64,000 nt of DNA from Caulobacter segnis (GTDB lineage: Bacteria > Pseudomonadota > Alphaproteobacteria > Caulobacterales > Caulobacteraceae), in contig NZ_JARQWW010000003.1 in the NCBI RefSeq assembly GCF_029543125.1, positions 186,001 through 250,000 of the forward strand, in the 5' to 3' direction. Both the position numbers and the translations under genes were made by a program. Below the pieces are notes generated by a model. It saw only the letters and a list, made by a program, of their open reading frames with translations. It did no database searches and was not told where the DNA came from. Below are positions 45,515 to 54,520 of this stretch, in pieces. Within the stretch, counting starts at the first letter, position 1, and the number at the start of each line of letters is the position of its first letter.

Positions 45515-46156
45515 ATGTTCGTCACGCTCAAGTTAGCCACCTCCCTCGACGGGCGGATCGCGACCGCGTCGGGTGAAAGCCGGTGGATCACCGGCCCCGC
45601 CGCGCGGGAGACGGTGCATCGCCTGCGCTCGCGGCACGACGCCGTGCTTATCGGGGTCGAGACGGCCTTGGCCGACGACCCCGAACTGACCGTCCGCACG
45701 CCGGGCTACGAAGGCAGGCAGCCGTCGCGCATCGTTCTGGACAGCCGTCAGCGGCTTTCCGAGACCTGCAAGCTGGCGGCGACGGCGCGAGACATCCCCA
45801 CCTATGTGCTGACGACGGAGCCGGCGCAGGCGCGCTTGACTGACGCTGGGGTGCGGTTGCTGCAAGTTCCGGCGACGGGCGAGCGGGTGGACCTGCCGGC
45901 GGCCATGCAGGTGCTGGCCGGGCAGGGGATCGGCAAGCTGTTCGTCGAGGGCGGTGGTCAGGTGGCGTCGAGCTTCCTGCGCTGCGGCTTGGTCGATGTG
46001 ATGGAGTGGTTCCGGGCGCCGGTGGTGCTGGGCGGCGAAGGGCGGCCCGGCGTGGGCGCTCTGGCCGTCGAGGCGCTGGCCGATGCGCCGAGGTTTAAAC
46101 GGGTCGCGGCCGCCACGCTCGGCGACGACCTCTGGGAGCGGTACGAGAGGCTCTAG
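45515..46156 (+). CDS. ribD: RibD reductase domain only (pyrimidine reductase)
   Basis: A 213-residue protein corresponding to the C-terminal reductase half of RibD, which reduces the ribosylamino-pyrimidine intermediate with NADPH: LKLATSLDGRIAT, WITGPAARE, RHDAVLIGVETALADDPELTVR and LFVEGGGQVASSFL. The N-terminal zinc deaminase half (HAE and PCxxxGRTPPC motifs) is absent; only six bases separate the start from nrdR, so it cannot be upstream in frame. The deaminase must be encoded elsewhere. ribE starts directly after the stop codon. Confidence 0.9.
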   Translation: MFVTLKLATSLDGRIATASGESRWITGPAARETVHRLRSRHDAVLIGVETALADDPELTVRTPGYEGRQPSRIVLDSRQRLSETCKLAATARDIPTYVLTTEPAQARLTDAGVRLLQVPATGERVDLPAAMQVLAGQGIGKLFVEGGGQVASSFLRCGLVDVMEWFRAPVVLGGEGRPGVGALAVEALADAPRFKRVAAATLGDDLWERYERL

Positions 46157-46747
46157 ATGTTCACTGGAATCGTCACCGACATCGGTCGTGTGCGCGCTGT
46201 TCGCGACACCGACCGCGACCGCCGCTACGAGATCGAGACCGCCTTCGACCTGTCGACCGTGGAGATCGGCGCGTCCATCGCCCATGCGGGCTGCTGCCTG
46301 ACGGTGGTGGAGAAGGGCGCGGGCTGGTTTGCGGTGGAGGTTTCTGGCGAGACCCTGTCAAAGACCACCCTGGGAACCTGGGGCGAGGGCTCGCGGGTCA
46401 ATCTGGAACGGTCGGCAAAGCTGGGCGACGAGATGGGCGGACACGTGGTGTCCGGCCACGTGGACGGTGTCGGGGAGGTGCTGAGCATCGAGGTGGTCGG
46501 CGGTTCGCACCATTTCCGCGTCCGCGCGCCGCGCCCGCTGCATCGCTACATCGCCCAGAAGGGCTCCATCGCCGTGGAGGGCGTGTCCCTGACGGTCAAT
46601 GCGGTGGAGGACGACGTCTTCCACCTGAACATCATCCCGCACACCTTCGAGGTCACCACGCTGGGCGCGCTGAAGGCCGGCGACAGGGTGAACCTGGAGA
46701 TCGACATGCTGGCGCGCTACCTCGCGCGGTGGCAGGAGACGGCTTAA
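46157..46747 (+). CDS. ribE: Riboflavin synthase alpha subunit
   Basis: A 196-residue trimeric enzyme dismuting two 6,7-dimethyl-8-ribityllumazine molecules to riboflavin. It has two lumazine-binding barrels, each with the expected motif: MFTGIVTDIGRV at the start, GCCLTVVEKG in barrel 1, SGHVDGVGEV at the barrel junction and EGVSLTVNAVED in barrel 2. There is no gap to ribD or to ribBX, consistent with tight translational coupling. Confidence 0.95.
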   Translation: MFTGIVTDIGRVRAVRDTDRDRRYEIETAFDLSTVEIGASIAHAGCCLTVVEKGAGWFAVEVSGETLSKTTLGTWGEGSRVNLERSAKLGDEMGGHVVSGHVDGVGEVLSIEVVGGSHHFRVRAPRPLHRYIAQKGSIAVEGVSLTVNAVEDDVFHLNIIPHTFEVTTLGALKAGDRVNLEIDMLARYLARWQETA

Positions 46748-47860
46748 ATGAGTTCCGACATTCCCATCTCGCCCATCGAGGACATCATCGAGGACGCCCG
46801 CAACGGGCGGCCCTATATCCTGGTGGACGCCGAGGACCGCGAGAACGAGGGGGATGTGATCATCCCCGCCCAGTTCGCGACGCCGGACCAGATCAATTTC
46901 ATGGCCAAGCACGCGCGAGGCCTGATCTGCCTGTCGATCACCGGCGAGCGGTCGCGTCAGCTTCGCCTGCCGCCCATGGCGCACCAGAACGAGAGCGGGC
47001 ACGGCACGGCCTTCACCATCTCGATCGAGGCGCGGGAAGGCGTGACCACGGGCATTTCCGCCCATGACCGCGCCCACACCATCGCCGTGGCCGTAGATCC
47101 GACCAAGGCGGCGGACGACATCGTCTCCCCGGGGCACGTGTTCCCCCTGGTGGCCAAGGACGGCGGCGTGCTGGTCCGGGCCGGCCACACCGAGGCCTCG
47201 GTGGACATCTCGCGCCTGGCGGGGCTGAACCCAGCCGCGGTGATCTGCGAGGTGATGAACGACGACGGCACCATGGCCCGCCTGCCGGACCTGGTGGCCT
47301 TCGCCCAGCTTCATGGCCTGAAGATCGGCACCATCGCCGACCTGATCGCCTATCGCCGGCGCACCGAGCGTTGCGTGGAGCGCGTGGTCGAGACGCCGTT
47401 CGAGAGCGTCTATGGCGGCGCCTTCCGGATGATCGTCTATCGCAACGGCATCGACCGCAGCGAGCACGTGGCCCTGGTGAAGGGCCGGATCGAAAGCGAC
47501 ATGCCGACCCTGGTGCGGATGCACCAGGTGGACTTCGCCGCCGACATGCTGGGCCATGTGGACGCGCGCCGTGATTATGTGCCCAACGCCTTGCGGGCCC
47601 TGGGCGCGCATGACGGTCCGGGGGTGGCGGTGTTCATCCGCGACCCCAATCCGGCCTGGATGTCGGAACGCTACGGGACCCCCGCCGAGGACCTGCATCG
47701 AACGAACGCCTTGCGCGACTATGGCGTCGGGGCGCAAATCCTGCTGGACCTCGGGGTGCGGGAAATGGTCTTGCTCACCTCGAGTCAGTTCAAACCGGCG
47801 GCGCTCGAAGGATACGGCCTGAAGATCATCGGCCGGGCGCCGATACCGACCGAGGAATAG
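46748..47860 (+). CDS. ribB: RibBX: DHBP synthase fused to a degenerate RibA-like domain
   Basis: 370 residues. The first 205 are 3,4-dihydroxy-2-butanone 4-phosphate synthase: [23 protein letters not shown] and [15 protein letters not shown] carry the catalytic acidic residues, His and Cys. The remainder has the GTP cyclohydrolase II fold but lacks the zinc motif (GDxFGSxRCDCG): the matching region reads [17 protein letters not shown], with no cysteine. Such RibBX proteins, described in Proteobacteria, have no cyclohydrolase II activity, so a separate RibA must exist. Confidence 0.93.
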   Translation: MSSDIPISPIEDIIEDARNGRPYILVDAEDRENEGDVIIPAQFATPDQINFMAKHARGLICLSITGERSRQLRLPPMAHQNESGHGTAFTISIEAREGVTTGISAHDRAHTIAVAVDPTKAADDIVSPGHVFPLVAKDGGVLVRAGHTEASVDISRLAGLNPAAVICEVMNDDGTMARLPDLVAFAQLHGLKIGTIADLIAYRRRTERCVERVVETPFESVYGGAFRMIVYRNGIDRSEHVALVKGRIESDMPTLVRMHQVDFAADMLGHVDARRDYVPNALRALGAHDGPGVAVFIRDPNPAWMSERYGTPAEDLHRTNALRDYGVGAQILLDLGVREMVLLTSSQFKPAALEGYGLKIIGRAPIPTEE

Positions 47861-47866
47861 AAGCAT

Positions 47867-48334
47867 ATGCTGGAAGACAAGATCCGGGTTCTGATCGTCG
47901 AAGGACGGTTCTATTCCGGCATTTCCGACGAACTGCTGCGCGGCGCGACCAACGCCATCGAAGCGTTCGGCGCGGAGTTCGACGTGGTGTCCGTGCCGGG
48001 AGCCCTGGAGATTCCGGCGGTGATCGCCATGGCCGAGGAGGGCGGCGGCCGCCCCGTGGGCCAGCGCTATGACGGCTATGTGGCCCTGGGTTGCGTGATC
48101 CGCGGCGAAACCTACCACTTCGACGTGGTCTGCAACGAGTCCGCCCGGGCCCTGATGGACCTGGCCGTGGGCAAGCGTCTGGCCATCGGCAACGGCATCC
48201 TGACCGTCGAGGACGAGGACCAAGCCTGGACCCGCGCCCGCGTGTCGGAAGCCGACAAGGGCGGCGGCGCGGCCAAGGCCTGCCTGGAGATGATCGCGTT
48301 GAAGCAGCGTCTGCTGGGCGGAGCCGCCCGATGA
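47867..48334 (+). CDS. ribH: 6,7-dimethyl-8-ribityllumazine synthase
   Basis: A 155-residue lumazine synthase. [23 protein letters not shown] (substrate-binding loop) and [19 protein letters not shown] (catalytic His) are the family motifs. It condenses the dioxobutyl phosphate from RibB with the pyrimidine from RibD, giving the substrate of RibE. It overlaps nusB by 4 bp. Six bases separate it from ribBX. Confidence 0.96.
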   Translation: MLEDKIRVLIVEGRFYSGISDELLRGATNAIEAFGAEFDVVSVPGALEIPAVIAMAEEGGGRPVGQRYDGYVALGCVIRGETYHFDVVCNESARALMDLAVGKRLAIGNGILTVEDEDQAWTRARVSEADKGGGAAKACLEMIALKQRLLGGAAR

Positions 48335-48786
48335 ACGCGACGCCTCCCCGCCAAGCCCGCTCGGTGGCCCGTCTGGCCGCTGTCCAGGCCCTGTATCAGA
48401 TGGAGACCGCCGGCACGGGCGTCGAGGCCGTGGTGCGCGAATTCTCCGAGCACCGCTTTGACCGTGACCTGAGCGAAGACATCCGTCTGGCCGGCGCCGA
48501 CGAGACGTTCTTCGCCGACCTGGTGCGGGGCGTGGTGGGCCAGCAGGCCAAGATCGACAAGGCCATCACCAGCCGTCTGGCGACCAACTGGCGCTTGGAA
48601 CGGGTGGACGCCACCCTGCGGGCGATCCTGCGGGCCGGGGCCTATGAGCTGATCAACCGCTCCGACGTGCCGGTCGAGGTGGCGATCGACGAGTATGTCG
48701 ACATCGCCAAGTCGTTTTTCGAAGGGCCGGAAGCCGGCTTCGTGAACGGCGCATTGGACGGCATCGCCAAGGACGCGCGCGCTTAA
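48331..48786 (+). CDS. nusB: Transcription antitermination factor NusB
   Basis: A 151-residue all-helical protein that with NusE (S10) binds boxA RNA in ribosomal RNA antitermination. [16 protein letters not shown] opens the RNA-binding face and [18 protein letters not shown] with [11 protein letters not shown] closes the C-terminal bundle. ATG 48331 overlaps the ribH stop. The ribH-nusB-thiL order is conserved in many Proteobacteria. Confidence 0.95.
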   Translation: MNATPPRQARSVARLAAVQALYQMETAGTGVEAVVREFSEHRFDRDLSEDIRLAGADETFFADLVRGVVGQQAKIDKAITSRLATNWRLERVDATLRAILRAGAYELINRSDVPVEVAIDEYVDIAKSFFEGPEAGFVNGALDGIAKDARA

Positions 48787-48808
48787 AACCTGGCTCGGAG
48801 GGGCCGTC

Positions 48809-49771
48809 ATGGCCGACGAGTTCGAGACGATCGCCAAGCTCCTGCGCCCGCTGACGCGCGGCGCGCCGGAAGCGCTCGACCTTCTGGACGACGCGGCGGT
48901 TCTGCCGTCGCGTCCGGGGTTCGATCTGGTCCTGACCAAGGATGCGATGGTGGAGGGGGTGCATTTCCTCCCCACCGATCCGCTGGACCTGGTGGCCAGG
49001 AAACTGTTGCGCACCAATCTGTCCGACCTGGCCGCCAAGGGCGCGGAGCCTTTCGGCTATCTGCTGGCGACCGCCTGGCGGGAGAGCGACGGCTGGGCGG
49101 AGCGTGAGGCCTTCGCCAAGGGCCTGGCCGAGGACGGCGAGGCGTTCGATCTGCGGCTTCTGGGCGGGGATACGGTCTCGACCAGCGGGCCGCTGTTGGT
49201 CAGCGCCACCTTGCTGGGCTGGGTTCCCAGCGGCGGCATGATCCGCCGCGACGGCGCCAAGGCGGGCGATCTGGTGCTGGTGACCGGTCATATCGGCGAC
49301 GGTTGGCTGAGCCTGCAGGCCGCGCTTGGGCGGGTCGGCGATCCCGAAGGCGAGCTGCTGGAGCGTTATCGCCTGCCGCAGCCGCGGGTCGGGATGCGTC
49401 GGGCCCTGAACCTGGCCAATGCGGCGGCGGACATCTCTGACGGCTTGCTGGCGGATGTGGGCCATGTGGCGCGGGCTAGCGGCCTGAAGGCCGTGGTGGA
49501 CCTGCAGTGCATTCCGCGATCCCTGATCGGCGGGGTGTGGAGCGACGGCAAGGTGGAGCGCTTGCTGGCCCTTGCCACCGGCGGCGATGACTACGAGCTC
49601 GTTTGCGCCGTCTCGCCCGAAAACCTGCAAGCCTTCGGCGACCTGACTGGCGACATTCCGTTCGCGGTGGTGGGCCATTTCGAGGCCGGGGAGGGGGTCG
49701 AGGCCCGCTTCTTCGGCGATGTCGTGCCGGTGGAGCGCCCCGGCTGGCGGCACGGCGGCTTCGAGGACTGA
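48809..49771 (+). CDS. thiL: Thiamine-monophosphate kinase
   Basis: A 320-residue enzyme that phosphorylates thiamine monophosphate to the active diphosphate. Metal- and nucleotide-binding motifs are LDDAAVL, KDAMVEGVHF, TNLSDLAAKGAEP, GGDTV and AADISDGL; GGDDYELV sits near the C-terminus. It is the last gene of the nrdR operon, 22 bp after nusB. No TPP riboswitch is visible in front of it. Confidence 0.95.
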   Translation: MADEFETIAKLLRPLTRGAPEALDLLDDAAVLPSRPGFDLVLTKDAMVEGVHFLPTDPLDLVARKLLRTNLSDLAAKGAEPFGYLLATAWRESDGWAEREAFAKGLAEDGEAFDLRLLGGDTVSTSGPLLVSATLLGWVPSGGMIRRDGAKAGDLVLVTGHIGDGWLSLQAALGRVGDPEGELLERYRLPQPRVGMRRALNLANAAADISDGLLADVGHVARASGLKAVVDLQCIPRSLIGGVWSDGKVERLLALATGGDDYELVCAVSPENLQAFGDLTGDIPFAVVGHFEAGEGVEARFFGDVVPVERPGWRHGGFED

Positions 49772-49872
49772 GGTTCCTCATGCGCCCGCCGCATCGTTCC
49801 ATGCGGCCTTGATTTTGGTCGGGCGGCTACGGACGGGCGATGCCTGCGTGGATTGAGACGAGGAGCCCCGGC

Positions 49873-51000
49873 ATGAGCACCGACCGCATCGCGCGCATCG
49901 ACCTGTCGCTGGTCATTCTGCCGCTGCAGAACCCGGTCAGCGACGCCAAGGTGACCACGGGGCGTCAGAAGCCGCTGTCCGAAGTCGCTCTGCTGATGGC
50001 GGAGATCGAGACGGAAGCGGGCCTGAACGGCCTGGGCTTCAGCTACTCCAAGCGGGCGGGCGGCCCGGCGCTGTACGCCCACGCCAAGGAGATCGCCGAT
50101 AATCTGCTAGGCGAGGACCCGAACGATATCGGCCGGCTGTGGACCAAGCTGGTCTGGGCGGGGGCTTCGGTAGGCCGCAGCGGCTTGGCGATCCAGGCGA
50201 TCGCGGCCTTCGACAACGCCCTATGGGACGTCAAGGCCAAGCGGGCGGGTCTGCCGCTGGCCAAGCTGATCGGCGCGCACCGCAATTCGGTGGCCTGCTA
50301 CAACACCTCCGGCGGGTTCCTCTCCACGCCTATCGACGAGTTGCTCGACAATATCGACCGGTCGGTGGCGGCGGGCATCGGCGGCATCAAGATCAAGGTC
50401 GGGCAGCCGGATTGGCGCGAGGATCTGCGGCGGCTGGAGGCGGTTCAGAAGCGCCTGGACGACCGCGCGGCCCTGATGGTCGACGCCAACCAGCAGTGGG
50501 ACCGGCCGACCGCCCTGCGCATGGGGCGGGCCATGGAGAGCTTCGGCCTGGTCTGGATCGAGGAGCCGCTGGACGCCTATGACGCCGAGGGCCACGCCGC
50601 CCTGGCGCGAGCGCTGGATACGCCCATCGCGTCCGGCGAGATGCTGGCCAGCGCGGCGGAGCATATCGAGCTGATCCGCCTGGACGCGGTGGACATCATC
50701 CAGCCCGACGCACCGCGCGTGGGCGGCGTTTCCCAGTTCCTGCGCATCCTGGCCCTGGCGGATCAGAAGGGGCTGGGCCTGGCGCCGCACTTCGCCATGG
50801 AGATCCACCTGCATCTGGCGGCGACCTATCCGCGCGAGCCGTGGGTGGAGCATTTCGACTGGCTCGACCCGCTGTTCAACGAGCGCCAGGAGATCAAGGA
50901 CGGCCGCATGGTCCTGTCCGACCGCCCAGGCTTCGGCTTCACCCTGAGCGATCAAGCGCGGGCGTGGACGGTGGCGAAAGAGACGATTTCGCGGGTCTAG
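49873..51000 (+). CDS. Enolase-superfamily sugar-acid dehydratase (talarate/galactarate dehydratase-like)
   Basis: A 375-residue mandelate-racemase subgroup enzyme. The active site is complete: Lys173-x-Lys175, metal ligands Asp204, Glu230 and Glu256, and the Asp279/His306 dyad (QPDAPR, APHFAME). IKVGQPDWREDLRRLEAVQ and LVWIEEPLDAYDAEGH match talarate/galactarate dehydratases, which remove water from C6 diacid sugars. ATG 49873 has GGAG seven bases upstream; a longer frame begins at 49840. No sugar-acid transporter is adjacent, so the substrate is a prediction. Confidence 0.87.
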   Translation: MSTDRIARIDLSLVILPLQNPVSDAKVTTGRQKPLSEVALLMAEIETEAGLNGLGFSYSKRAGGPALYAHAKEIADNLLGEDPNDIGRLWTKLVWAGASVGRSGLAIQAIAAFDNALWDVKAKRAGLPLAKLIGAHRNSVACYNTSGGFLSTPIDELLDNIDRSVAAGIGGIKIKVGQPDWREDLRRLEAVQKRLDDRAALMVDANQQWDRPTALRMGRAMESFGLVWIEEPLDAYDAEGHAALARALDTPIASGEMLASAAEHIELIRLDAVDIIQPDAPRVGGVSQFLRILALADQKGLGLAPHFAMEIHLHLAATYPREPWVEHFDWLDPLFNERQEIKDGRMVLSDRPGFGFTLSDQARAWTVAKETISRV

Positions 51001-51062
51001 GCCGCGGCAAGACTAACGAAACCCTCGTTGGGTTAAGCATGGCCGAACCTTGAGGAACGCCC

Positions 51063-51539
51063 ATGCTGCGACGCGCCTTTCTGACCGGCTTGCTGCTGAC
51101 CGCCGCACAAGGCTTGTCGTCCGTGGCCCATGCCCGCTCCGGCGGGGGCGGAGCCAAGAAGGAGGGCGGCGATGAAAAGGGCGAGAACGGCCCCTGGGTC
51201 GATGTGAACGCCGTGGCCCTGCCGATCGTCGTCAACGGCGCGCTCAGGAACTACGTGTTCGTGCGCCTGCGGGTGGACCTGAATGAAGGCTCCGACTTCG
51301 GTGTGCTGAAGCAGAAGGAGCCGATGCTGCGCGACGCCATCATCCGCGCCTCTTACCGCACCCCCTTCGGCAAGAAGGACGACCTGCAGGAAATCGACGA
51401 GGCCCGTCTGAAGGCTGCGGTGAAGCAGGCCGCGATCCAGGTGCTGGGCGCCAAGGCGACGGGAGCGGTGACCATCATCAGCCAGAAGCCGCGCCGCTAT
51501 CTGAAGGCCGTCCCGACCAAGACGGCCTCGGCCCACTGA
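51063..51539 (+). CDS. Exported FliL-like protein
   Basis: 158 residues with a signal or anchor sequence (MLRRAFLTGLLLTAAQGLSSVAHA). The mature part, VNAVALPIVVNGALRNYVFVRLRVDL then KEPMLRDAIIRASYRTPF and ARLKAAVKQAAIQVLGAKATGAVTII, follows the FliL layout of a beta strand, long helix and final strand. FliL-type proteins associate with the flagellar motor stator, but this one is isolated from flagellar genes. The call is tentative. It lies between the dehydratase and another small membrane protein. Confidence 0.65.
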   Translation: MLRRAFLTGLLLTAAQGLSSVAHARSGGGGAKKEGGDEKGENGPWVDVNAVALPIVVNGALRNYVFVRLRVDLNEGSDFGVLKQKEPMLRDAIIRASYRTPFGKKDDLQEIDEARLKAAVKQAAIQVLGAKATGAVTIISQKPRRYLKAVPTKTASAH

Positions 51540-51609
51540 GCGCCGATTGGCGGAACGAGGCTCGATCCAGCCCGTTGAGGTCGCCAGACCCATACGAAAG
51601 GATCGGCCC

Positions 51610-51906
51610 ATGGCTACCGAACGAGTGACTGAAACCGAAGACGGTGTGGTGCGTGAACGCGTGATCGAGCGCGGCGGCGGCACGACTGTGGTTGAGCGTG
51701 GCGGCGGCGGCGGTTTCGCCGGCGTGCTGATCGCCGTGGCGGTGATCGCCATGGTCGCCGTGGCCGGCTTCTTCCTGATCAATCAGAACCGTCGCGAAAA
51801 CACCGAGACCGCCGCTGTTTCGCAGGTGGCCGAGTCCGCCTCCGACGCGGCCAAGAGCGTGGGCAATGCGGCGGACGCCGCGGCCGAGAACATCCGTCCG
51901 CGCTAA
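51610..51906 (+). CDS. Small single-pass membrane protein
   Basis: 98 residues. An N-terminal Glu/Arg-rich segment (ERVTETEDGVVRERVIERGGG) precedes one transmembrane helix (FAGVLIAVAVIAMVAVAGFFLI) and an Ala-rich, charged C-terminal tail of the coiled type (SASDAAKSVGNAADAAAENI). No family is recognised. AAGGA eight bases before ATG 51610 supports this start over the longer frame at 51547. Function unknown. Confidence 0.75.
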   Translation: MATERVTETEDGVVRERVIERGGGTTVVERGGGGGFAGVLIAVAVIAMVAVAGFFLINQNRRENTETAAVSQVAESASDAAKSVGNAADAAAENIRPR

Positions 51907-51919
51907 CCCTGGATTGTGT

Positions 51920-51940
51920 GCAACCGCCAAGCGCGGTTGC
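51920..51940 (+). terminator. Possible terminator hairpin after the small membrane protein
   Basis: An eight-bp stem, GCAACCGC (51920-51927) with GCGGTTGC (51933-51940), loop CAAGC, 13 bp past the stop codon. There is no T-run, so it may be a weak or Rho-dependent end. The rest of the 194-bp gap before hppA holds a GGCCTTAAGGCC palindrome but no clear promoter. Confidence 0.35.
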
Positions 51941-52100
51941 GCCGCCCCGGCTTATTTGCAAACGTCCCTAGGTCGAGCGCTGTCTGCGTTCGGCTTTAGG
52001 GTTGCGTGGGGTGACAGGCCTTAAGGCCGGAGCGTTCGCCAGCACTACCTAAGGCGAGCGCGCCCCGCGTTGGGAAACGCACGAAGGGGCGAAACACCAT

Positions 52101-54221
52101 ATGAGTCTCACACTGGTCTTTGCGGCCGGATTGCTGGCGGTGCTCTACGGCATCGTGCAGACGGCCATGCTTATGCGCGCCTCGCCAGGCAATGCGCGAA
52201 TGCAGGAGATCGCCGCGGCGATCCAGGAAGGGGCGCAGGCCTATCTGCGCCGGCAGTACACCACCATCGGCATCGTCGGGATCGTGATCCTGGCGGCGGT
52301 CTGGTTCCTGATCGGCCAATGGGCCGCCATCGGCTTCCTGGTCGGCGCGGTGCTGTCGGGCCTGGCGGGTTTCGCCGGGATGCTGATCTCGGTCCGCGCC
52401 AATGTCCGCACCGCCCAGGCGGCATCGGAAAGCCTCGCCAAGGGTCTGTCCATGGCGTTCACCTCGGGCGCGGTCACCGGCATGCTGGTGGCGGGTTTCG
52501 CCCTGCTCGGCGTGGCGGGCTATTACATCGTCCTGACGCACCATCTGGGCTTCGATCCAGTGAGCCGTGAAGTCGTGGACGCCCTCGTGGCGCTGGGCTT
52601 CGGCGCCAGCCTGATCTCGATCTTCGCCCGTCTGGGCGGGGGTATCTTCACCAAGGGCGCGGACGTGGGCGGCGACATGGTCGGCAAGGTTGAGGCCGGC
52701 ATCCCCGAGGATGACCCCCGCAACGCCGCCACCATCGCCGACAACGTGGGCGACAACGTCGGCGACTGCGCCGGCATGGCGGCCGACCTGTTCGAGACCT
52801 ATGCGGTGACTACGGTGGCGACCATGGTGCTGGCGGCGATCTTCTTCCGCGGCACGGAGGTGGTTTCGACCATGATGCTTCTGCCGCTGGCGATCTGCGG
52901 CGTGTGCATCGTCACCTCGATCATCGGCGCGTTCTTTGTCCGCCTGGGCAAGAAGAACAACATCATGGGCGCCTTGTACCAGGGGCTGATCGTAACCGGC
53001 GTGCTGTCCATCGGCGCGGTCTGGTGGGTGATCAACGATCTGGTCACCGGCCCGGTCACCGTGGGCGACAAGACCTTCGGGGCGATGGAGCTGTTCTACT
53101 GCGGGCTTGCGGGCCTGGCGGTGACGGCGGCCATCGTGATCATCACCGAGTACTACACCGGCACGGGCTTCCGCCCGGTCAAGTCGGTGGCCAAGGCTTC
53201 GGTCAGCGGTCACGGCACCAATGTGATCCAGGGCCTCGCCATGTCGCTGGAATCCACGGCGGCGCCGGCGCTGGTGATCATCGCCGGGATCATTGTCACC
53301 TACGGCTTCGCCGGGTTGTTCGGCATCGCCATCGCCACCACCACCATGCTGTCCCTGGCCGGCTTCATCGTCGCTCTGGACGCCTTTGGGCCGGTGACCG
53401 ACAACGCCGGCGGCATCGCCGAGATGGCGGGGCTGCCGGGCGAGGTGCGGGTGTCCACGGACGCCCTGGACGCCGTGGGTAACACCACCAAGGCGGTGAC
53501 CAAGGGCTACGCCATCGGCTCGGCCGGTCTCGGCGCCCTGGTGCTGTTCGCGGCCTATACCGAGGATCTGAAGTACTTCTCGGCCAACGCGGCGCCGGGC
53601 TCGTTCTTCGAGGGGCTGGGCGTGGTCGCCTTCGACCTGTCCAACCCCTACGTGGTGGTCGGGCTGCTGTTCGGGGGGCTGCTGCCCTTCCTGTTCGGCG
53701 GCATGGCGATGACCGCGGTCGGCCGCGCCGCCCAGGCGGTGGTCGAGGAGGTTCGCCGCCAGTTCCGCGACATCCCCGGCATCATGGAGTTCAAGGCCAA
53801 GCCCGAATACGGCAAGGCGGTGGACATCCTGACCAAGGCGGCGATCCGCGAGATGATCGTGCCGTCGCTGTTGCCGGTCGTGTCGCCGATCGTGCTGTTC
53901 TTCGTCATCAACGCCATCGCGGGGAAGGCTGACGCCTTCTCGGCCCTGGGGGCGATGCTGATGGGCGTCATCGTCACCGGCCTGTTCGTCGCCATCTCGA
54001 TGACCTCGGGCGGCGGGGCGTGGGACAACGCCAAGAAGTACATCGAGGAAGGCAATTATGGCGGCAAGGGCTCAGACGCCCATAAGGCCGCCGTCACCGG
54101 CGACACGGTGGGGGATCCCTACAAGGACACCTCCGGACCGGCGGTGAATCCGATGATCAAGATCACCAACATCGTGGCCTTGCTGCTTCTGGCGGTTCTG
54201 GCTAACGGCGCCGTGGGCTGA
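52101..54221 (+). CDS. hppA: Membrane-bound proton-translocating pyrophosphatase
   Basis: A 706-residue polytopic enzyme coupling pyrophosphate hydrolysis to proton pumping. The catalytic motif [21 protein letters not shown] and [21 protein letters not shown] are intact. The sequence [10 protein letters not shown] places Lys464 at the position that marks K+-independent H+-pumping enzymes (Ala in K+-dependent ones). About 15-16 hydrophobic helices are visible. GAAGGGG lies upstream of ATG with wide spacing. A strong terminator follows at 54248. Confidence 0.95.
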   Translation: MSLTLVFAAGLLAVLYGIVQTAMLMRASPGNARMQEIAAAIQEGAQAYLRRQYTTIGIVGIVILAAVWFLIGQWAAIGFLVGAVLSGLAGFAGMLISVRANVRTAQAASESLAKGLSMAFTSGAVTGMLVAGFALLGVAGYYIVLTHHLGFDPVSREVVDALVALGFGASLISIFARLGGGIFTKGADVGGDMVGKVEAGIPEDDPRNAATIADNVGDNVGDCAGMAADLFETYAVTTVATMVLAAIFFRGTEVVSTMMLLPLAICGVCIVTSIIGAFFVRLGKKNNIMGALYQGLIVTGVLSIGAVWWVINDLVTGPVTVGDKTFGAMELFYCGLAGLAVTAAIVIITEYYTGTGFRPVKSVAKASVSGHGTNVIQGLAMSLESTAAPALVIIAGIIVTYGFAGLFGIAIATTTMLSLAGFIVALDAFGPVTDNAGGIAEMAGLPGEVRVSTDALDAVGNTTKAVTKGYAIGSAGLGALVLFAAYTEDLKYFSANAAPGSFFEGLGVVAFDLSNPYVVVGLLFGGLLPFLFGGMAMTAVGRAAQAVVEEVRRQFRDIPGIMEFKAKPEYGKAVDILTKAAIREMIVPSLLPVVSPIVLFFVINAIAGKADAFSALGAMLMGVIVTGLFVAISMTSGGGAWDNAKKYIEEGNYGGKGSDAHKAAVTGDTVGDPYKDTSGPAVNPMIKITNIVALLLLAVLANGAVG

Positions 54222-54247
54222 TCTCGCGAGCCTTCGAAGAATCGGAG

Positions 54248-54279
54248 CGCCCCGGAGAGAAGTCTCCGGGGCGTTCTTT
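54248..54279 (+). terminator. Intrinsic terminator after hppA
   Basis: An 11-bp stem, CGCCCCGGAGA (54248-54258) with TCTCCGGGGCG (54263-54273), loop GAAG, then TTCTTTA. It lies 26 bp past the hppA stop and is followed by the AT-rich leader of the TonB-receptor gene. Confidence 0.88.
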
Positions 54280-54520
54280 ATGATTTCATCGAAAATAATT
54301 CGCCGAACTGTCGCAATTTGACGACGGGCGTTCGCGCCTGATCCAGTGTTGTCATAATTTCGTTGTAAATAATAGCCGTATTGAAATCCGAGTGTGTCCT
54401 ATATGTAGTCATCAAGCGTTGTCATAAAACTTTGTCTTGAGCCCAATTCGGCGCGACGTTAGGCCGCGACCCCAGCAAGTCCTCTCATCGGAGGGCGCAA
54501 AGAACTTGCTAGGGGCACTT
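54280..54520 (+). promoter_or_regulatory. AT-rich leader region of the TonB-dependent receptor
   Basis: About 240 bp with the lowest GC of the window. GTTGTCATAA occurs twice, at 54348-54357 and 54418-54427, exactly 70 bp apart, and a TAGTCAT at 54406-54412 matches the core of the LysR-type elements downstream but lacks the second half. No confident -35/-10 pair was assigned. The region probably holds the receptor promoter and its regulation. Confidence 0.4.

Noticed and set aside
48787..48808. TPP riboswitch before thiL
   Set aside because: The gap is 22 bp, too short, and the gene is inside an operon.
54406..54412. TAGTCAT before the TonB receptor as a third LysR site
   Set aside because: Only a 7-base core matches; the upstream half shows no more than background similarity.
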